Origin: Rs1 sp038900335
GTDB taxonomy: Bacteria; Pseudomonadota; Gammaproteobacteria; Pseudomonadales; Balneatricaceae
DNA length: 64,000 nucleotides
Assembly (NCBI GenBank): GCA_038900335.1
Contig: JBBMRB010000002.1
Location: forward strand, 62,001-126,000
Reading direction: 5' to 3'
Part shown: positions 8,513 through 17,478 of the stretch, piece by piece
Numbering within the stretch: the stretch's first letter is position 1
Layout of the letters: every line of letters starts with the position of its first letter
Notes under the pieces: model-generated
Database searches by the model: none
What the model was told of the DNA's origin: nothing
The model's input: the letters and a program-made list of their open reading frames with translations, nothing else
Made by a program: the position numbers and the translations under genes

Positions 8513-9396
8513 TTTATTAACTACTTATATTCTTATTTAGGTTAAACCTAGATAGCCGAACACGATGCTATCTATTAATATCGTCTACTCTCCCCTAGCG
8601 ACTGTCTATTAAAGATTATCTAGCATATCCTCTGTTTTACGCTCGGGGAATTTTTTCGGCGCACGCGGGCACTTTTCAAAAAATTTGTTTTGTTGTTTCC
8701 GATAATACTCGGAAGGTTCTCGGTGGTTCATATAGTTATTTAACCACTCCTTTAAATCACTGTTTTGTCCTATATAAGCAGTATATGCGCCTAACCTAAA
8801 GCGCTTGGCTTTTTTGCGACCTTCAGTAAATAAACTAATTTCTAAAGGGCCCGATAAACTCGATGTTGCATAAAGATCCTCTTGTACATCAGCACTGGCT
8901 AACTGATCAGGTGTTGCACTATAAAACTTACCCCAATGCCAAGTATAGATAAGCTGTTTTTTTCTATTGTAGCGAATAGGGATAGGCGCACGCCAAAAAC
9001 AGAGCACGATAAACGGCATTAACCACGCGCTGTGAGCTAGCGCTAGAAAACGTAATTGATTTTTATAATACTTGTTATACATATACTCGAAAAATTCATC
9101 ATAAGATTCATCGAGCACCTCACCCCTATATGTATATGAACGTTTCAGTTTATTGTAGTGATTCGTAAGACGCTCATTATAATTCAATTTTTCAGTCAAA
9201 TATGCAGTCCCATTGCCTAATACATGGCTACCAATAATGGCCCCTAGTAAGATAAAGCCCAGAAGATAAGTATTAAAGCGCTGCCTGCCATAGTCAAAAC
9301 GTTTTATATCGACACTGTCTGGGTCGTGCTCTTGTATGGATGTATTGAGTGCTTGGTTGTGAATCATTTAATTTTTTCTTCCGTGAAAATAATGTT
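8498..9396 (-). repeat. Direct repeat unit 2: B gene plus flanks and truncated A start
   Basis: Partner of the block at 7541-8458. It has the same leader, a type B gene, the same spacer (CCCCTAG...ACTGTCTATTA on the plus strand) and the opening codons of a type A gene. Here the A gene breaks off after about 12 codons. The two units together show that the array grew by duplicating a B-spacer-A module, after which one A copy was deleted. Confidence 0.75.
8609..9367 (-). CDS. Putative T6SS immunity membrane protein, type B copy 1
   Basis: A 252-residue protein with two predicted helices (about residues 34-51 and 104-122) enclosing a hydrophilic loop, and a soluble C-terminal half of about 130 residues. 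Residues 1-60 and 105-252 are nearly identical to copy 2 at 7671-8429. The loop is not: here it reads NKLKRSYTYRGEVLDE before the shared YDE motif. Type A and type B share SVD[VI]KR, YDE, GK-YSA, GPLEISL and KRFRLG, so both belong to one family that I cannot name with certainty. The gene lies 81 nt after type A copy 1 on the same strand and probably shares the vgrG transcript. Confidence 0.7.
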   Translation of the reverse strand: MIHNQALNTSIQEHDPDSVDIKRFDYGRQRFNTYLLGFILLGAIIGSHVLGNGTAYLTEKLNYNERLTNHYNKLKRSYTYRGEVLDESYDEFFEYMYNKYYKNQLRFLALAHSAWLMPFIVLCFWRAPIPIRYNRKKQLIYTWHWGKFYSATPDQLASADVQEDLYATSSLSGPLEISLFTEGRKKAKRFRLGAYTAYIGQNSDLKEWLNNYMNHREPSEYYRKQQNKFFEKCPRAPKKFPERKTEDMLDNL

Positions 9397-9448
9397 GTAC
9401 TAATAATGTTGTACATTGACAAGCTGTACCTATAAATAAATACCTAAG

Positions 9449-10228
9449 CTAGCTTGCTGTGTCTGCTAGCGCTGTCAGCACTTTGTCCTCTGGTAGCTGT
9501 TTTATTGGAAACAGTGATTTTTCTACCCAAGTGTTTTTTAGCCATTGGTTGTCAGCGCTGTAAAATAAGTCGTTTTCGACTTGATAGCGCATAAATTGGT
9601 TGAGCCATCTCATTAAAGTACTATTTTGATGCTGTTCTGAAAAGTAACCACCTAACCTAAAGCGCTTCTCTTTTGTGCCATTTTTCGCATAGAGGCTGAT
9701 TTCGAGCGGCCCGAAATGATTGGTTGGCGCCAAATAGTGGCTGCGCGGGAATCTCACTTTTAGCTGAGCGAGCGAAGCACTGTACAGCTTACCCCTATGC
9801 CAAGTATAAACGAGTTGTTTTTCTCGATCGAAACGCACTGGACAAGGCTGTCGCCATAAGATAAAAATAATAAAAGGGATCAGCCAAATAGTGTGTGTGA
9901 CACCGACAAAGATTAAATCTGACTTGTAATGTCTTTCATACATGTAATTATGATATTCATCATATGTCTCACTATAAGCTTTATTTCTTCTCTTGTACAA
10001 ATCTACTATTTCTTGATACCTCTCTTTTGTTCTATTTTCATAATCTAAAGTTTTTGGAACAAAAGTAGAAAAATCCCCGAGGATATAGCTTGCCACTAAC
10101 ACCAAAAATAAAGCACCGCCCGCTAACATAAAATTGAATTTATTCAAGCCATAATGATAACGCTTTACATCAACAGACTCTGTTTGCTCTGTTTTAACTG
10201 AGTTTACTAACAACGATTCCGCTTTCAT
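9449..10228 (-). CDS. Putative T6SS immunity membrane protein, type A copy 1, cognate candidate
   Basis: A 259-residue two-helix protein directly after the VasX-like effector. It is therefore the most likely cognate immunity protein. ATG 10228 is chosen because TAGGTGG lies about 8 nt upstream and the length then equals that of copy 2; a GTG at 10240 is possible. The first 35 nt overlap the 3' end of the effector gene in another frame, so the effector's last residues (NESGIVVSKLS) are written by DNA that is conserved as the start of type A genes. Topology: helix 1 about residues 33-51, loop 52-103, helix 2 about 104-124, soluble C-terminal half. The VasX-TsiV2 pair of Vibrio cholerae gives the functional model; the assignment here is by position. 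Confidence 0.72.
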   Translation of the reverse strand: MKAESLLVNSVKTEQTESVDVKRYHYGLNKFNFMLAGGALFLVLVASYILGDFSTFVPKTLDYENRTKERYQEIVDLYKRRNKAYSETYDEYHNYMYERHYKSDLIFVGVTHTIWLIPFIIFILWRQPCPVRFDREKQLVYTWHRGKLYSASLAQLKVRFPRSHYLAPTNHFGPLEISLYAKNGTKEKRFRLGGYFSEQHQNSTLMRWLNQFMRYQVENDLFYSADNQWLKNTWVEKSLFPIKQLPEDKVLTALADTAS

Positions 10229-13055
10229 TGTACCGACCACCTATATGTATTTTTATAATCTTTTGCACGATTATATATCTCTTTTTCTTGCTTAAATTCT
10301 TAAACTTAGTCGCCGCTGGCCTATCGTAGTCCACCAGCACAGTAATTTTTTCTATGCTTATCATGTTCTGTGGCAGCGCGCTTTCAAATTCAACCGTCAC
10401 TTTACATTTGTCATAGTCGATGACATGCTTTAAATCAGAAAGTACCTTTGTTTTTATCACATTAATACCGAAGGTGCTGTACCATGCACCTTCCTTCGAT
10501 TTTTCTACGTAAACTAGTTCAACATCCACGCGCAAGTTAAAAGGGCTTTCATTTAACCTTGGCAAGCTGATTTCAAATTTATAATCACGATACTGACCAT
10601 CACTAATAGAAAATCCCAAAAAAATATTTTCAAGGTCTGTAACTTCTTGTTTAAAGTCGTCTTGCATTTTTTTATTAAATTCTAGTTCACCAGCTGCCTC
10701 TATTTGTTTTTTTGTAGTTTCACGTTCTACGCCCCAATAATTATCCGACGTTCCCCAAAAGCTCTCTGCCACCCATTTTTCAAGGTCCGAACGTGCACCA
10801 AAAATTTCTATGACAGCACCGACAATCAGTAGTAAAATAACAAGGGCAAAGCCGACACCTGTCGTCATAAAAAGGCCGAGCAAGCCGCTGACCATTAAGA
10901 AGCTATTGCCTAATAATTTGGCTTGATCATCGCTTTTATAGCCGTCGTAAGCTTTAAATCCTGACAATAAAATACCTACTGCCCCTGCTATTTTACCTGC
11001 TTTATCAATTATTTTGACCGATCGGCTGGTTGCATTATTGGCATATGCGTCAGTGACCGCTGTACTGGCCTGGCCGCTTGTGCGCAAACTGGTGTAGAGC
11101 TCTTGATACATCGCTGAGGTCATACTTTGCAGCGAGCCTGCCCTTGTGGCAACAGTTGCAACGGTTTTGGCCGCACTCAGTGCTTCTGTTAAACTGAGAG
11201 TGAGATTAAGATAAAAATTATCCGAAATTCTACCTAACATTGTGCGTGATTTTGATACTTCATCTTTTTTACTAATTAAGGTATACACACTTAACACGTT
11301 TAAAAAACCGCTCACGCCTTCAACTGCCAACATAGGGTAGTAAGCCCCTCGCGCTGCGCTTTGAAAGCCTGCTGCGGGTAAAACAGCATGGTCTATTTCT
11401 ACGTGCGGTAAGTCTAACGTGACTGTTACAGAGCTGCCTGTGGAAAACTCTCCCCCCATATATACACTGCTAACAGTCGTGCTACTGTGACTAACACTCA
11501 AATCAATAGTGTCCAAGTCAATACTGCCGTCGAGTACGCCTATGATATTATCTATTGCTACTGGCCGCTCAGTGATGCTGCTTATATTAGTTACGTTCTG
11601 TATAGCCGACATCCCTATACTATGTGGTGTGTTCACCTCAATCATGGCCAATTGAGTAAAGCTGCTTTGGATTAATACATCAAATGCATACTGGCTTCGC
11701 AGGGAGCTTTCGATTAATGACTTTTTAACTTTGGCCCAAAGCCCAGCACTTTTGCGCAAGACCTCCCCAAGCTTACTCTCCCCTTTAGGCTTGTTATCCC
11801 ATGTTGCCAATAGGTACTCACCACCTGCATCTGTACAACCAATACTACGCAACGTACGGGCACTTAAAAACGACATATATTCAAGGCGTTCTAAATCTTC
11901 TTTACTGCTTATTTGTGTACTTAAGCCGTTTTCGGCGAGTTCTATTTGCGTATAATAATCGCCTATATGTTGATGATTAAGCGTTGCACTAAAGGCTTTT
12001 AATAAATTATCTACTTCATCAACTCTGCTCCTTTCTTCCTTTAAGAATTTTGAATATTCATCACCGTTAATAGGGTGTTCCCTTTGAATCAATTCCTTAA
12101 ACCAACTCCAGCTTTCATCTACATCTTCTTTAACTCGCTCGATGGCTTTTGCTATAGTAAATGGATAAAGCACTTCTTCTGCGTGCTTTGTCTGTAACTG
12201 GTTTGCATTAGTTAGTTGCTGGTTGATGTCGAGTAATTTTCCTAGCTGGTCGTGCACTGCTATAATTCGCCCATTTTCTCGACTATGTCGACAATTAAAT
12301 ACATTGCTAACAGGCTCTTGCTTGATACCGGTTTGCGAGTTAATGTAATAACTGCCTATTCTGTCTTTTAGATCAGGTTTAAAGTCTTCAACTTTATTTT
12401 CTAGTTCTTCAAGCGGGCAGCTATAATCCGTCTCTGGTGCCAACAAATCGACACCTTGCATTAGCTTAGCGCGAAAGCCTTTATCGACACTTGCGCGTTC
12501 AAAAAACCATGAAGGCCAACGCTCTTCGCTATAGGCAATATGTACTTTGGATGTATCTTTTGAAACAAAAGCAAAAGGATATATTCTATCTTTTAAGGCC
12601 TGCCAGCGACCTCTAACAGATCCATCTATCCATTTATACTTGTAAAACCGCTGGTGTTCTCCGTAAAAAAATTCTGTATCGTCTCGAGCATTGCTGGAAT
12701 TCTCATCATCTCTTGCCGTTTCATAGCGAAAGATTTGCCAAATAGCATCCTCATCAGTTGTTTCTTCATCGTGAAACTTCGTTTCTGCCAAAATGTAAAC
12801 AAAACCTTGTCTTATCCTTCTAAGCTCATAACCTTCACCTGGGTTAGCTAAAGTTTTTTCCGCAATACAAGGCTGAGCTTTATTACTCGCTAAATCTATG
12901 AGCTTTTCAGGCGAAAACGAAAAACGTACCGGGAATATGGGCCTGACTGCCTTATCACAAGGAGCGATTATATTTTCTAACGCCGTATTGTTTGAAGTAC
13001 TTTCCAGCAGCTGTTTAATGTTACTGGATTGTTTTGGTTGATCTGTCAAAATCAT
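10194..13055 (-). CDS. VasX-like T6SS effector, probably membrane-disrupting
   Basis: A 953-residue protein in the position of a T6SS cargo effector. Residues 30-160 resemble the VasX/BTH_I2691 N-terminal region, with PCDKAVRPIFPVRFSFS, then GYELRRIRQGFVYILAE and IWQIFRYE. A long helical middle follows. Hydrophobic segments lie near residues 570-595, 683-705 and 716-753, the last a long hairpin (LMVSGLLGLFMTTGVGFALV and onward), which fits a colicin-like pore former. The final 180 residues are soluble and beta-rich. ATG 13055 overlaps the adaptor stop (ATGA) and has AGGG 8 nt upstream; a GTG at 13079 is less likely. Activity is inferred from VasX, and no enzymatic motif is visible. Confidence 0.8.
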   Translation of the reverse strand: MILTDQPKQSSNIKQLLESTSNNTALENIIAPCDKAVRPIFPVRFSFSPEKLIDLASNKAQPCIAEKTLANPGEGYELRRIRQGFVYILAETKFHDEETTDEDAIWQIFRYETARDDENSSNARDDTEFFYGEHQRFYKYKWIDGSVRGRWQALKDRIYPFAFVSKDTSKVHIAYSEERWPSWFFERASVDKGFRAKLMQGVDLLAPETDYSCPLEELENKVEDFKPDLKDRIGSYYINSQTGIKQEPVSNVFNCRHSRENGRIIAVHDQLGKLLDINQQLTNANQLQTKHAEEVLYPFTIAKAIERVKEDVDESWSWFKELIQREHPINGDEYSKFLKEERSRVDEVDNLLKAFSATLNHQHIGDYYTQIELAENGLSTQISSKEDLERLEYMSFLSARTLRSIGCTDAGGEYLLATWDNKPKGESKLGEVLRKSAGLWAKVKKSLIESSLRSQYAFDVLIQSSFTQLAMIEVNTPHSIGMSAIQNVTNISSITERPVAIDNIIGVLDGSIDLDTIDLSVSHSSTTVSSVYMGGEFSTGSSVTVTLDLPHVEIDHAVLPAAGFQSAARGAYYPMLAVEGVSGFLNVLSVYTLISKKDEVSKSRTMLGRISDNFYLNLTLSLTEALSAAKTVATVATRAGSLQSMTSAMYQELYTSLRTSGQASTAVTDAYANNATSRSVKIIDKAGKIAGAVGILLSGFKAYDGYKSDDQAKLLGNSFLMVSGLLGLFMTTGVGFALVILLLIVGAVIEIFGARSDLEKWVAESFWGTSDNYWGVERETTKKQIEAAGELEFNKKMQDDFKQEVTDLENIFLGFSISDGQYRDYKFEISLPRLNESPFNLRVDVELVYVEKSKEGAWYSTFGINVIKTKVLSDLKHVIDYDKCKVTVEFESALPQNMISIEKITVLVDYDRPAATKFKNLSKKKRYIIVQKIIKIHIGGRYNESGIVVSKLS

Positions 13056-14425
13056 ATTTTCATCCCTGTTAGCTTGCACGCATCTTCAAACAAATTTAAA
13101 CCCACTTCTAACGAGCTTCTCTCTCCTTTTAGTACTGCTACTTTTTCTTTTAACCATTGCGGGTACTGTTTTTGCGTAAGCCAAGCACTCATCATAAAAT
13201 AAGCCACTTCTTTTTCGCCCTTAAAACCTAAGTTTTTCGCTTGACCCACTAAATCATTCATATAATTTTGTTCTTTGCTAGAGTCAACGGGTGAGTATTC
13301 CGCCAAATCTGTTTTACATACCGCTAATATATTAGTGATATATCGCTGCTGCTTTATTGCCCCTAACGCCTGCTCATATCGCTCTGTCATTTCAATTTTA
13401 GTCGCCTTTACATCACTCAATGACGCTTTAACCCTAATAATGCTGGCTTGTTTTTGTAAGGGTTTGACGACAATAATTTGATCAAAGATATTCCCCCAAA
13501 AACGGCTCAGTTCAGCCGGAGTCATACAACAGAGTATATTTTGCAACCAATAGGGCTCATAAAAACGAAACTGCAGCCAAGTTTCGCTGCGCGGGTTCCA
13601 GATACGGGTTAATTTGCGTAGGTGTTCCCATATTTTCTCGAGTGAGTGAGTTGAGCGGATGTATATGCCAGCGCTTTGCTGATAGAGATACCAAGGTTGT
13701 TGTTGATCATTTTCAGCTTGGGTGAACAGACGCCTAGTAAAGTCGTGATCCGCTTTTAGCTCAACGATATAGGGTGCCAATCGTTTATACAGGCGCGCTG
13801 TTTTACCGGTATACAAAGATTTAATAGCAAGCCCATCAATAAAGTGCTCGCCATCAAAGACGTCAAGTTTACTGGCATCTAGTACGGCGTAGGTTTTTAA
13901 CGCCTTTTCATTGGTTGCTGAATCATCTTGGTGTTCTGCTATTTTTAACGTACTAAAAAGCGGTGTTTGCGATTCATCGAAAGATGGTAGAGATGAAGCA
14001 AACAGTGGGGTTGATAGTGAATCAGGCACCGTCTTTTTATCGATGACAACCACTTGACGACCTAACGGCTCAATATTGTCTAGGTGTTCAATATGTAAAA
14101 AATCAGCCGCGGTTTTAATTTGACTTTCATCGATAATTTCGCGTATCAGCCGATAGGCAATGGGATTTTTTACGCTGATTTCTTGTGAGAGTAAAATTGC
14201 TTGCTGATCATAAACACTTGCCTGCTCTAAATGTTTAATAATAGGCTTAGCTTCACCTGAATACATAAATAAGTAGCCAGCTGCTTTGAGAGTTTTATTG
14301 ATGAGTTCATCTAAATGCTGATGGCTTTTTAAATAAACGGCTACTTGTATTTCATAGCGCCGATCAATGTCCTGACCGTGTTTAAGTGCCTCACAGTTTA
14401 AAATGTAAATATGTTGCTTATCCAT
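13052..14425 (-). CDS. DUF4123-type T6SS adaptor/chaperone (VasW-like)
   Basis: A 457-residue protein between PAAR and effector. The centre (about residues 190-320) carries the DUF4123 pattern: YAVLDASKLD, then APYIVELKADHDFTRRLF, then WYLYQQSAGIYIRST, LEKIWEHLRKLTRIW and WLQFRFYEPYWL. DUF4123 proteins (TEC/Tap, VasW) load effectors onto VgrG or PAAR without being part of the needle. The roughly 190 N-terminal residues and the helical C-terminus (MMSAWLTQKQYPQWL) are extra and not recognised. The stop overlaps the effector start by 4 nt, consistent with coupled synthesis of chaperone and cargo. Confidence 0.85.
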   Translation of the reverse strand: MDKQHIYILNCEALKHGQDIDRRYEIQVAVYLKSHQHLDELINKTLKAAGYLFMYSGEAKPIIKHLEQASVYDQQAILLSQEISVKNPIAYRLIREIIDESQIKTAADFLHIEHLDNIEPLGRQVVVIDKKTVPDSLSTPLFASSLPSFDESQTPLFSTLKIAEHQDDSATNEKALKTYAVLDASKLDVFDGEHFIDGLAIKSLYTGKTARLYKRLAPYIVELKADHDFTRRLFTQAENDQQQPWYLYQQSAGIYIRSTHSLEKIWEHLRKLTRIWNPRSETWLQFRFYEPYWLQNILCCMTPAELSRFWGNIFDQIIVVKPLQKQASIIRVKASLSDVKATKIEMTERYEQALGAIKQQRYITNILAVCKTDLAEYSPVDSSKEQNYMNDLVGQAKNLGFKGEKEVAYFMMSAWLTQKQYPQWLKEKVAVLKGERSSLEVGLNLFEDACKLTGMKI

Positions 14426-14477
14426 GTGCTTCGTACTTCCCTATTCCTTTAGGTGCAGCAGGTTTAATTTAGCCTAT

Positions 14478-14762
14478 TTAAGCTGTTGCCGTTGCTTTAA
14501 ACTGGGTCGCTACCACTTTATTAGCCCCAGGGGGGCAACCACATTGCACTATGTCACCATGAATAATGACCAACACACCCTGTACCTCTAAACTACGTTT
14601 ACTCGCCGTTTGTATTGGCCCACTGCCTTTTTTACAGGCAGGGCAAGTGGCAACCATGCCCTCTAATGTCGCGGGCTTACCATAGACTTCTAGTAGTGTA
14701 TGCCCTTGCGTAACTGTGCCACCTGTGGTGGTCGGATCGCCTTGGCGAATAATATATGTCAT
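14478..14762 (-). CDS. PAAR-domain T6SS spike-tip protein
   Basis: A 94-residue stand-alone PAAR protein. The start (IIRQGDPTTTGGTVTQG), the central pair TCPACKKG and the end HGDIVQCGCPPGANKVV are the family hallmarks. Its Cys and His residues probably bind the zinc at the sharp tip that sits on VgrG. It has no attached toxin domain, so delivery must rely on the adaptor and effector encoded next. It lies 73 nt after vgrG and 52 nt before the DUF4123 gene on the same strand. Confidence 0.92.
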   Translation of the reverse strand: MTYIIRQGDPTTTGGTVTQGHTLLEVYGKPATLEGMVATCPACKKGSGPIQTASKRSLEVQGVLVIIHGDIVQCGCPPGANKVVATQFKATATA

Positions 14763-14835
14763 TACATTCCCTGTTTTATTGACTAATTACATGATCAGTT
14801 AGTAACACCGCTATTAATCATTTAAGCCCTAAAGT

Positions 14836-16908
14836 TTAGGCGTTATCCTTCAATGGGCACTCTTCAGACATAGGCCCCCCTTGAGTTTTATCTCCAATTA
14901 GTGAAGGTACACTTGCTGAGCCGCTACCGCCAATACTGACACTGCCGACTAGGTTTATTTTTGCAGATTCAATAGTCACTTCACCTTTAGCTAGTGTGAT
15001 GCGGGAGTTACCACCGGTAATCACGACTTCTTTACTGCCCATTATTTCGTGTTTGTCAGTATTAGATAAAATCCCGCCTAGCACCTCTACCTTATACTTA
15101 CCATCAACGTTGGTTGTTTTATCTTCACCGACATGCTGTATGTGTTTAAAGTGAATATCTTCTGTCCAACTATTATTCACTTTAGTCACTAGGTTCTTTT
15201 CTATGGTTTCAAACTGATCACGATTGACCTTATAGCGGACATCTTGCTCTACGGTAATCGCCTCGTCATTACCGACATAGCGGGTGCGGTTATGAGCAAC
15301 GCTATGGCTTTCATCGTGCCCGATGTTTTGAGTTTTATCGTTATTTATTTGAATGTCTTCATTTTTTTGTGCATGGCGATAAATCAATTCATTACTGGTC
15401 GCATCATCAAAAGTCAGCTCATTAAAGCCGGCAGATTTATGCGATTTAGTTTTAAATGTGGTCTTGGTTTTATTAGAGGCCAACACATTAGGCGGCATAT
15501 TCTGGGCGTTATAGGTGCGTCCGGTGATAATGGGTTGATCCATGTCACCCTCTAAATAGGAGACAATCACTTCTGTACCTATTCTTGGTATAGCGATAGC
15601 GCCATAGCTACCGTTAACACCACTCCACTGTTGCGATACGCGAATAAAGCACGAGCTGTGATCATCACTTGAGCCGTACCTATCCCAAGGGAACTGTACG
15701 CACACTCGGCTTTTATCATCAACGTAAATCTCTTCGCCTGCAGGGCCCGTTACTGTTGCAATCTGCGGTCCTAACACTTGCGGTTTTGCTACTGGTTCAG
15801 GGCGCCATTGATGACCTGCAGGTATTACATTGAATGTATTGTGATAGGTTGTGCCGCCATCACCCGCTTCTTCTTGAAGTACTTGGGCTTGTACGCCAGT
15901 ATGGGTAATACTAGTCGCTAACCATGCTTTGTTGAATTTGCTGTTGCTATGGTCAGACAATACAAAAAAGTGGCCCATTTGTAAGCATGGCTGATTACTT
16001 TTACCCACACCTACTTGGGTATCACGGCGCAGGTATGCTAAACGATGTTCAGTAAAAGCTTTACCGCTGTCACCTTCTTTGTAGCGCCCTGGGTATTGGT
16101 AGTGTTCATAATGACGTTGGCCATTTAAATCGCGACCAATACTTTTATGCTCATAGTTATATTGCGGGTTTTTATAGAAACGATCACGCATAGTAACGAA
16201 CGATGCACCTGTGCGCACCCTTGAGCTAAATTCAAAAATCCAAGGCTCACGGCTCCCTGTCAATATATTCACTTCTCCTAAGCCGCCAGATGAGGCATTA
16301 AATGGGATGGGTGAATCATCGGGTAATGAAGGGTGTGATTGACTATCATCAACGAAACAAATGGTATGTTTGTCTTGTTGATGACTAAAATAATAACTTA
16401 TCCCCTCTTCCGCTAAGATACGCTGCATAAACTCTAAATTAGATTCACAGTATTGTACGCAGTACTCACGCTCTTTTAAGGAGCGTTTTAAATTGAATGA
16501 GTAATCGACAACGCCTAAGTCTTCTAACAAAAAAACAACGATTTGCTCAACAGTTTTTGACTGGAATATACGAGCATTTTGTCGCCACGCTAAACGTTGC
16601 ATGCTCGGCTGAGCAATAATTTGATAGCTAGTGCGCCTAAAACCCGTCTCTTTAATTTCTAGCTCATAGGCAACACTATGAATGACACGTTGTAGCACGC
16701 CATCTTGCCATATTTTTAATATTAAGGGCTGCTCTATAATAGATTGTGCATCAATATCACTATCATTACTAAATAGATTAAGCTCTAGCCTGAAAGGGCT
16801 TGAAAGCGATTCTTGCAGTGTAAAACTATAAACCGAAAAAAGTTCGGTGCGAGTACCTGTGACACTAACACTAAAGTACATTCCTACTTGCTTTTGCATA
16901 TCACTCAT
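14836..16908 (-). CDS. vgrG: VgrG, T6SS spike protein
   Basis: A 690-residue trimeric spike protein. The N-terminal gp27-like part (about residues 1-370) contains VYSFTLQESLSSPFRLEL and YCVQYCESNLEFMQRILAEE. The gp5-like OB domain follows with DDKSRVCVQFPWDRYG and the strongly conserved IRVSQQWSGVNGSYGAIAIPR and GTEVIVSYLEGD (about residues 400-455). A beta-helical needle rich in N, D and V repeats comes next, then a short DUF2345-like tail. No toxin domain is attached. The ATG at 16908 directly abuts AAGG, so the ATG at 16899 (MQKQVGMYF) may be the real start. No other T6SS structural gene is in the window, so this is an auxiliary cluster served by an apparatus elsewhere. Confidence 0.93.
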   Translation of the reverse strand: MSDMQKQVGMYFSVSVTGTRTELFSVYSFTLQESLSSPFRLELNLFSNDSDIDAQSIIEQPLILKIWQDGVLQRVIHSVAYELEIKETGFRRTSYQIIAQPSMQRLAWRQNARIFQSKTVEQIVVFLLEDLGVVDYSFNLKRSLKEREYCVQYCESNLEFMQRILAEEGISYYFSHQQDKHTICFVDDSQSHPSLPDDSPIPFNASSGGLGEVNILTGSREPWIFEFSSRVRTGASFVTMRDRFYKNPQYNYEHKSIGRDLNGQRHYEHYQYPGRYKEGDSGKAFTEHRLAYLRRDTQVGVGKSNQPCLQMGHFFVLSDHSNSKFNKAWLATSITHTGVQAQVLQEEAGDGGTTYHNTFNVIPAGHQWRPEPVAKPQVLGPQIATVTGPAGEEIYVDDKSRVCVQFPWDRYGSSDDHSSCFIRVSQQWSGVNGSYGAIAIPRIGTEVIVSYLEGDMDQPIITGRTYNAQNMPPNVLASNKTKTTFKTKSHKSAGFNELTFDDATSNELIYRHAQKNEDIQINNDKTQNIGHDESHSVAHNRTRYVGNDEAITVEQDVRYKVNRDQFETIEKNLVTKVNNSWTEDIHFKHIQHVGEDKTTNVDGKYKVEVLGGILSNTDKHEIMGSKEVVITGGNSRITLAKGEVTIESAKINLVGSVSIGGSGSASVPSLIGDKTQGGPMSEECPLKDNA

Positions 16909-17478
16909 CCTTGAGTACAGTATTAACTGTATATAAATTTTGCGTAGTCTACTTCATGCTAAAAATAATTACGACTGGCTAAAATCCTAGTTTTTATATT
17001 TAGCTATCAACCACTCTACTTTGTTAAATAACGATCTGGTTTTTCATAGTAACTTTTAGCGCTAAGCCACATATACGCTGGGTTTTAAAGTTTATAAGCC
17101 AATTACCTTCAACATTTCATACCTTATATTGATACGCTTAAAACAGCGATTTATTGTAAATAAGCGATTAATCTAAGCGATTCTCTAGATAATTTTGATT
17201 GTCTTCAATCAGCTGCCGCCTTAATTTGTGTCTGTTTTTGAAGACAGTTAAATTAAATGGAATTTATAAAAAAACATCATCTACCACTAAATCATTTAAA
17301 TTAAATAGAAAGTATAGTAAATTAGACACACTGTTATATTATTAAGCTATTATTCATAAATTCACAATTAATGAAAGATATCTTTATTTAAAACATGTTA
17401 TTTATTCAAATTATTGAGGAGACAACACTTACTAAAAATCAGTAGCTTTAACTTATGAATTTTTAAAGGTGACAATGG
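16909..17478. other. Intergenic region between vgrG and the kinase gene
   Basis: 570 nt of AT-rich DNA between two divergent genes. It should contain the promoter for the whole T6SS auxiliary cluster (minus strand) and the one for the kinase gene (plus strand). I found no open frame, tRNA or strong hairpin, and no convincing sigma-54 or sigma-70 promoter that I would commit to. The kinase gene has a clear Shine-Dalgarno (AAAGGTGA) at its end. Confidence 0.45.

Noticed and set aside
16909..17478. Sigma-54 or other special promoter for the T6SS cluster
   Set aside because: I found no convincing GG-N10-GC element or other clear promoter, so none is claimed.
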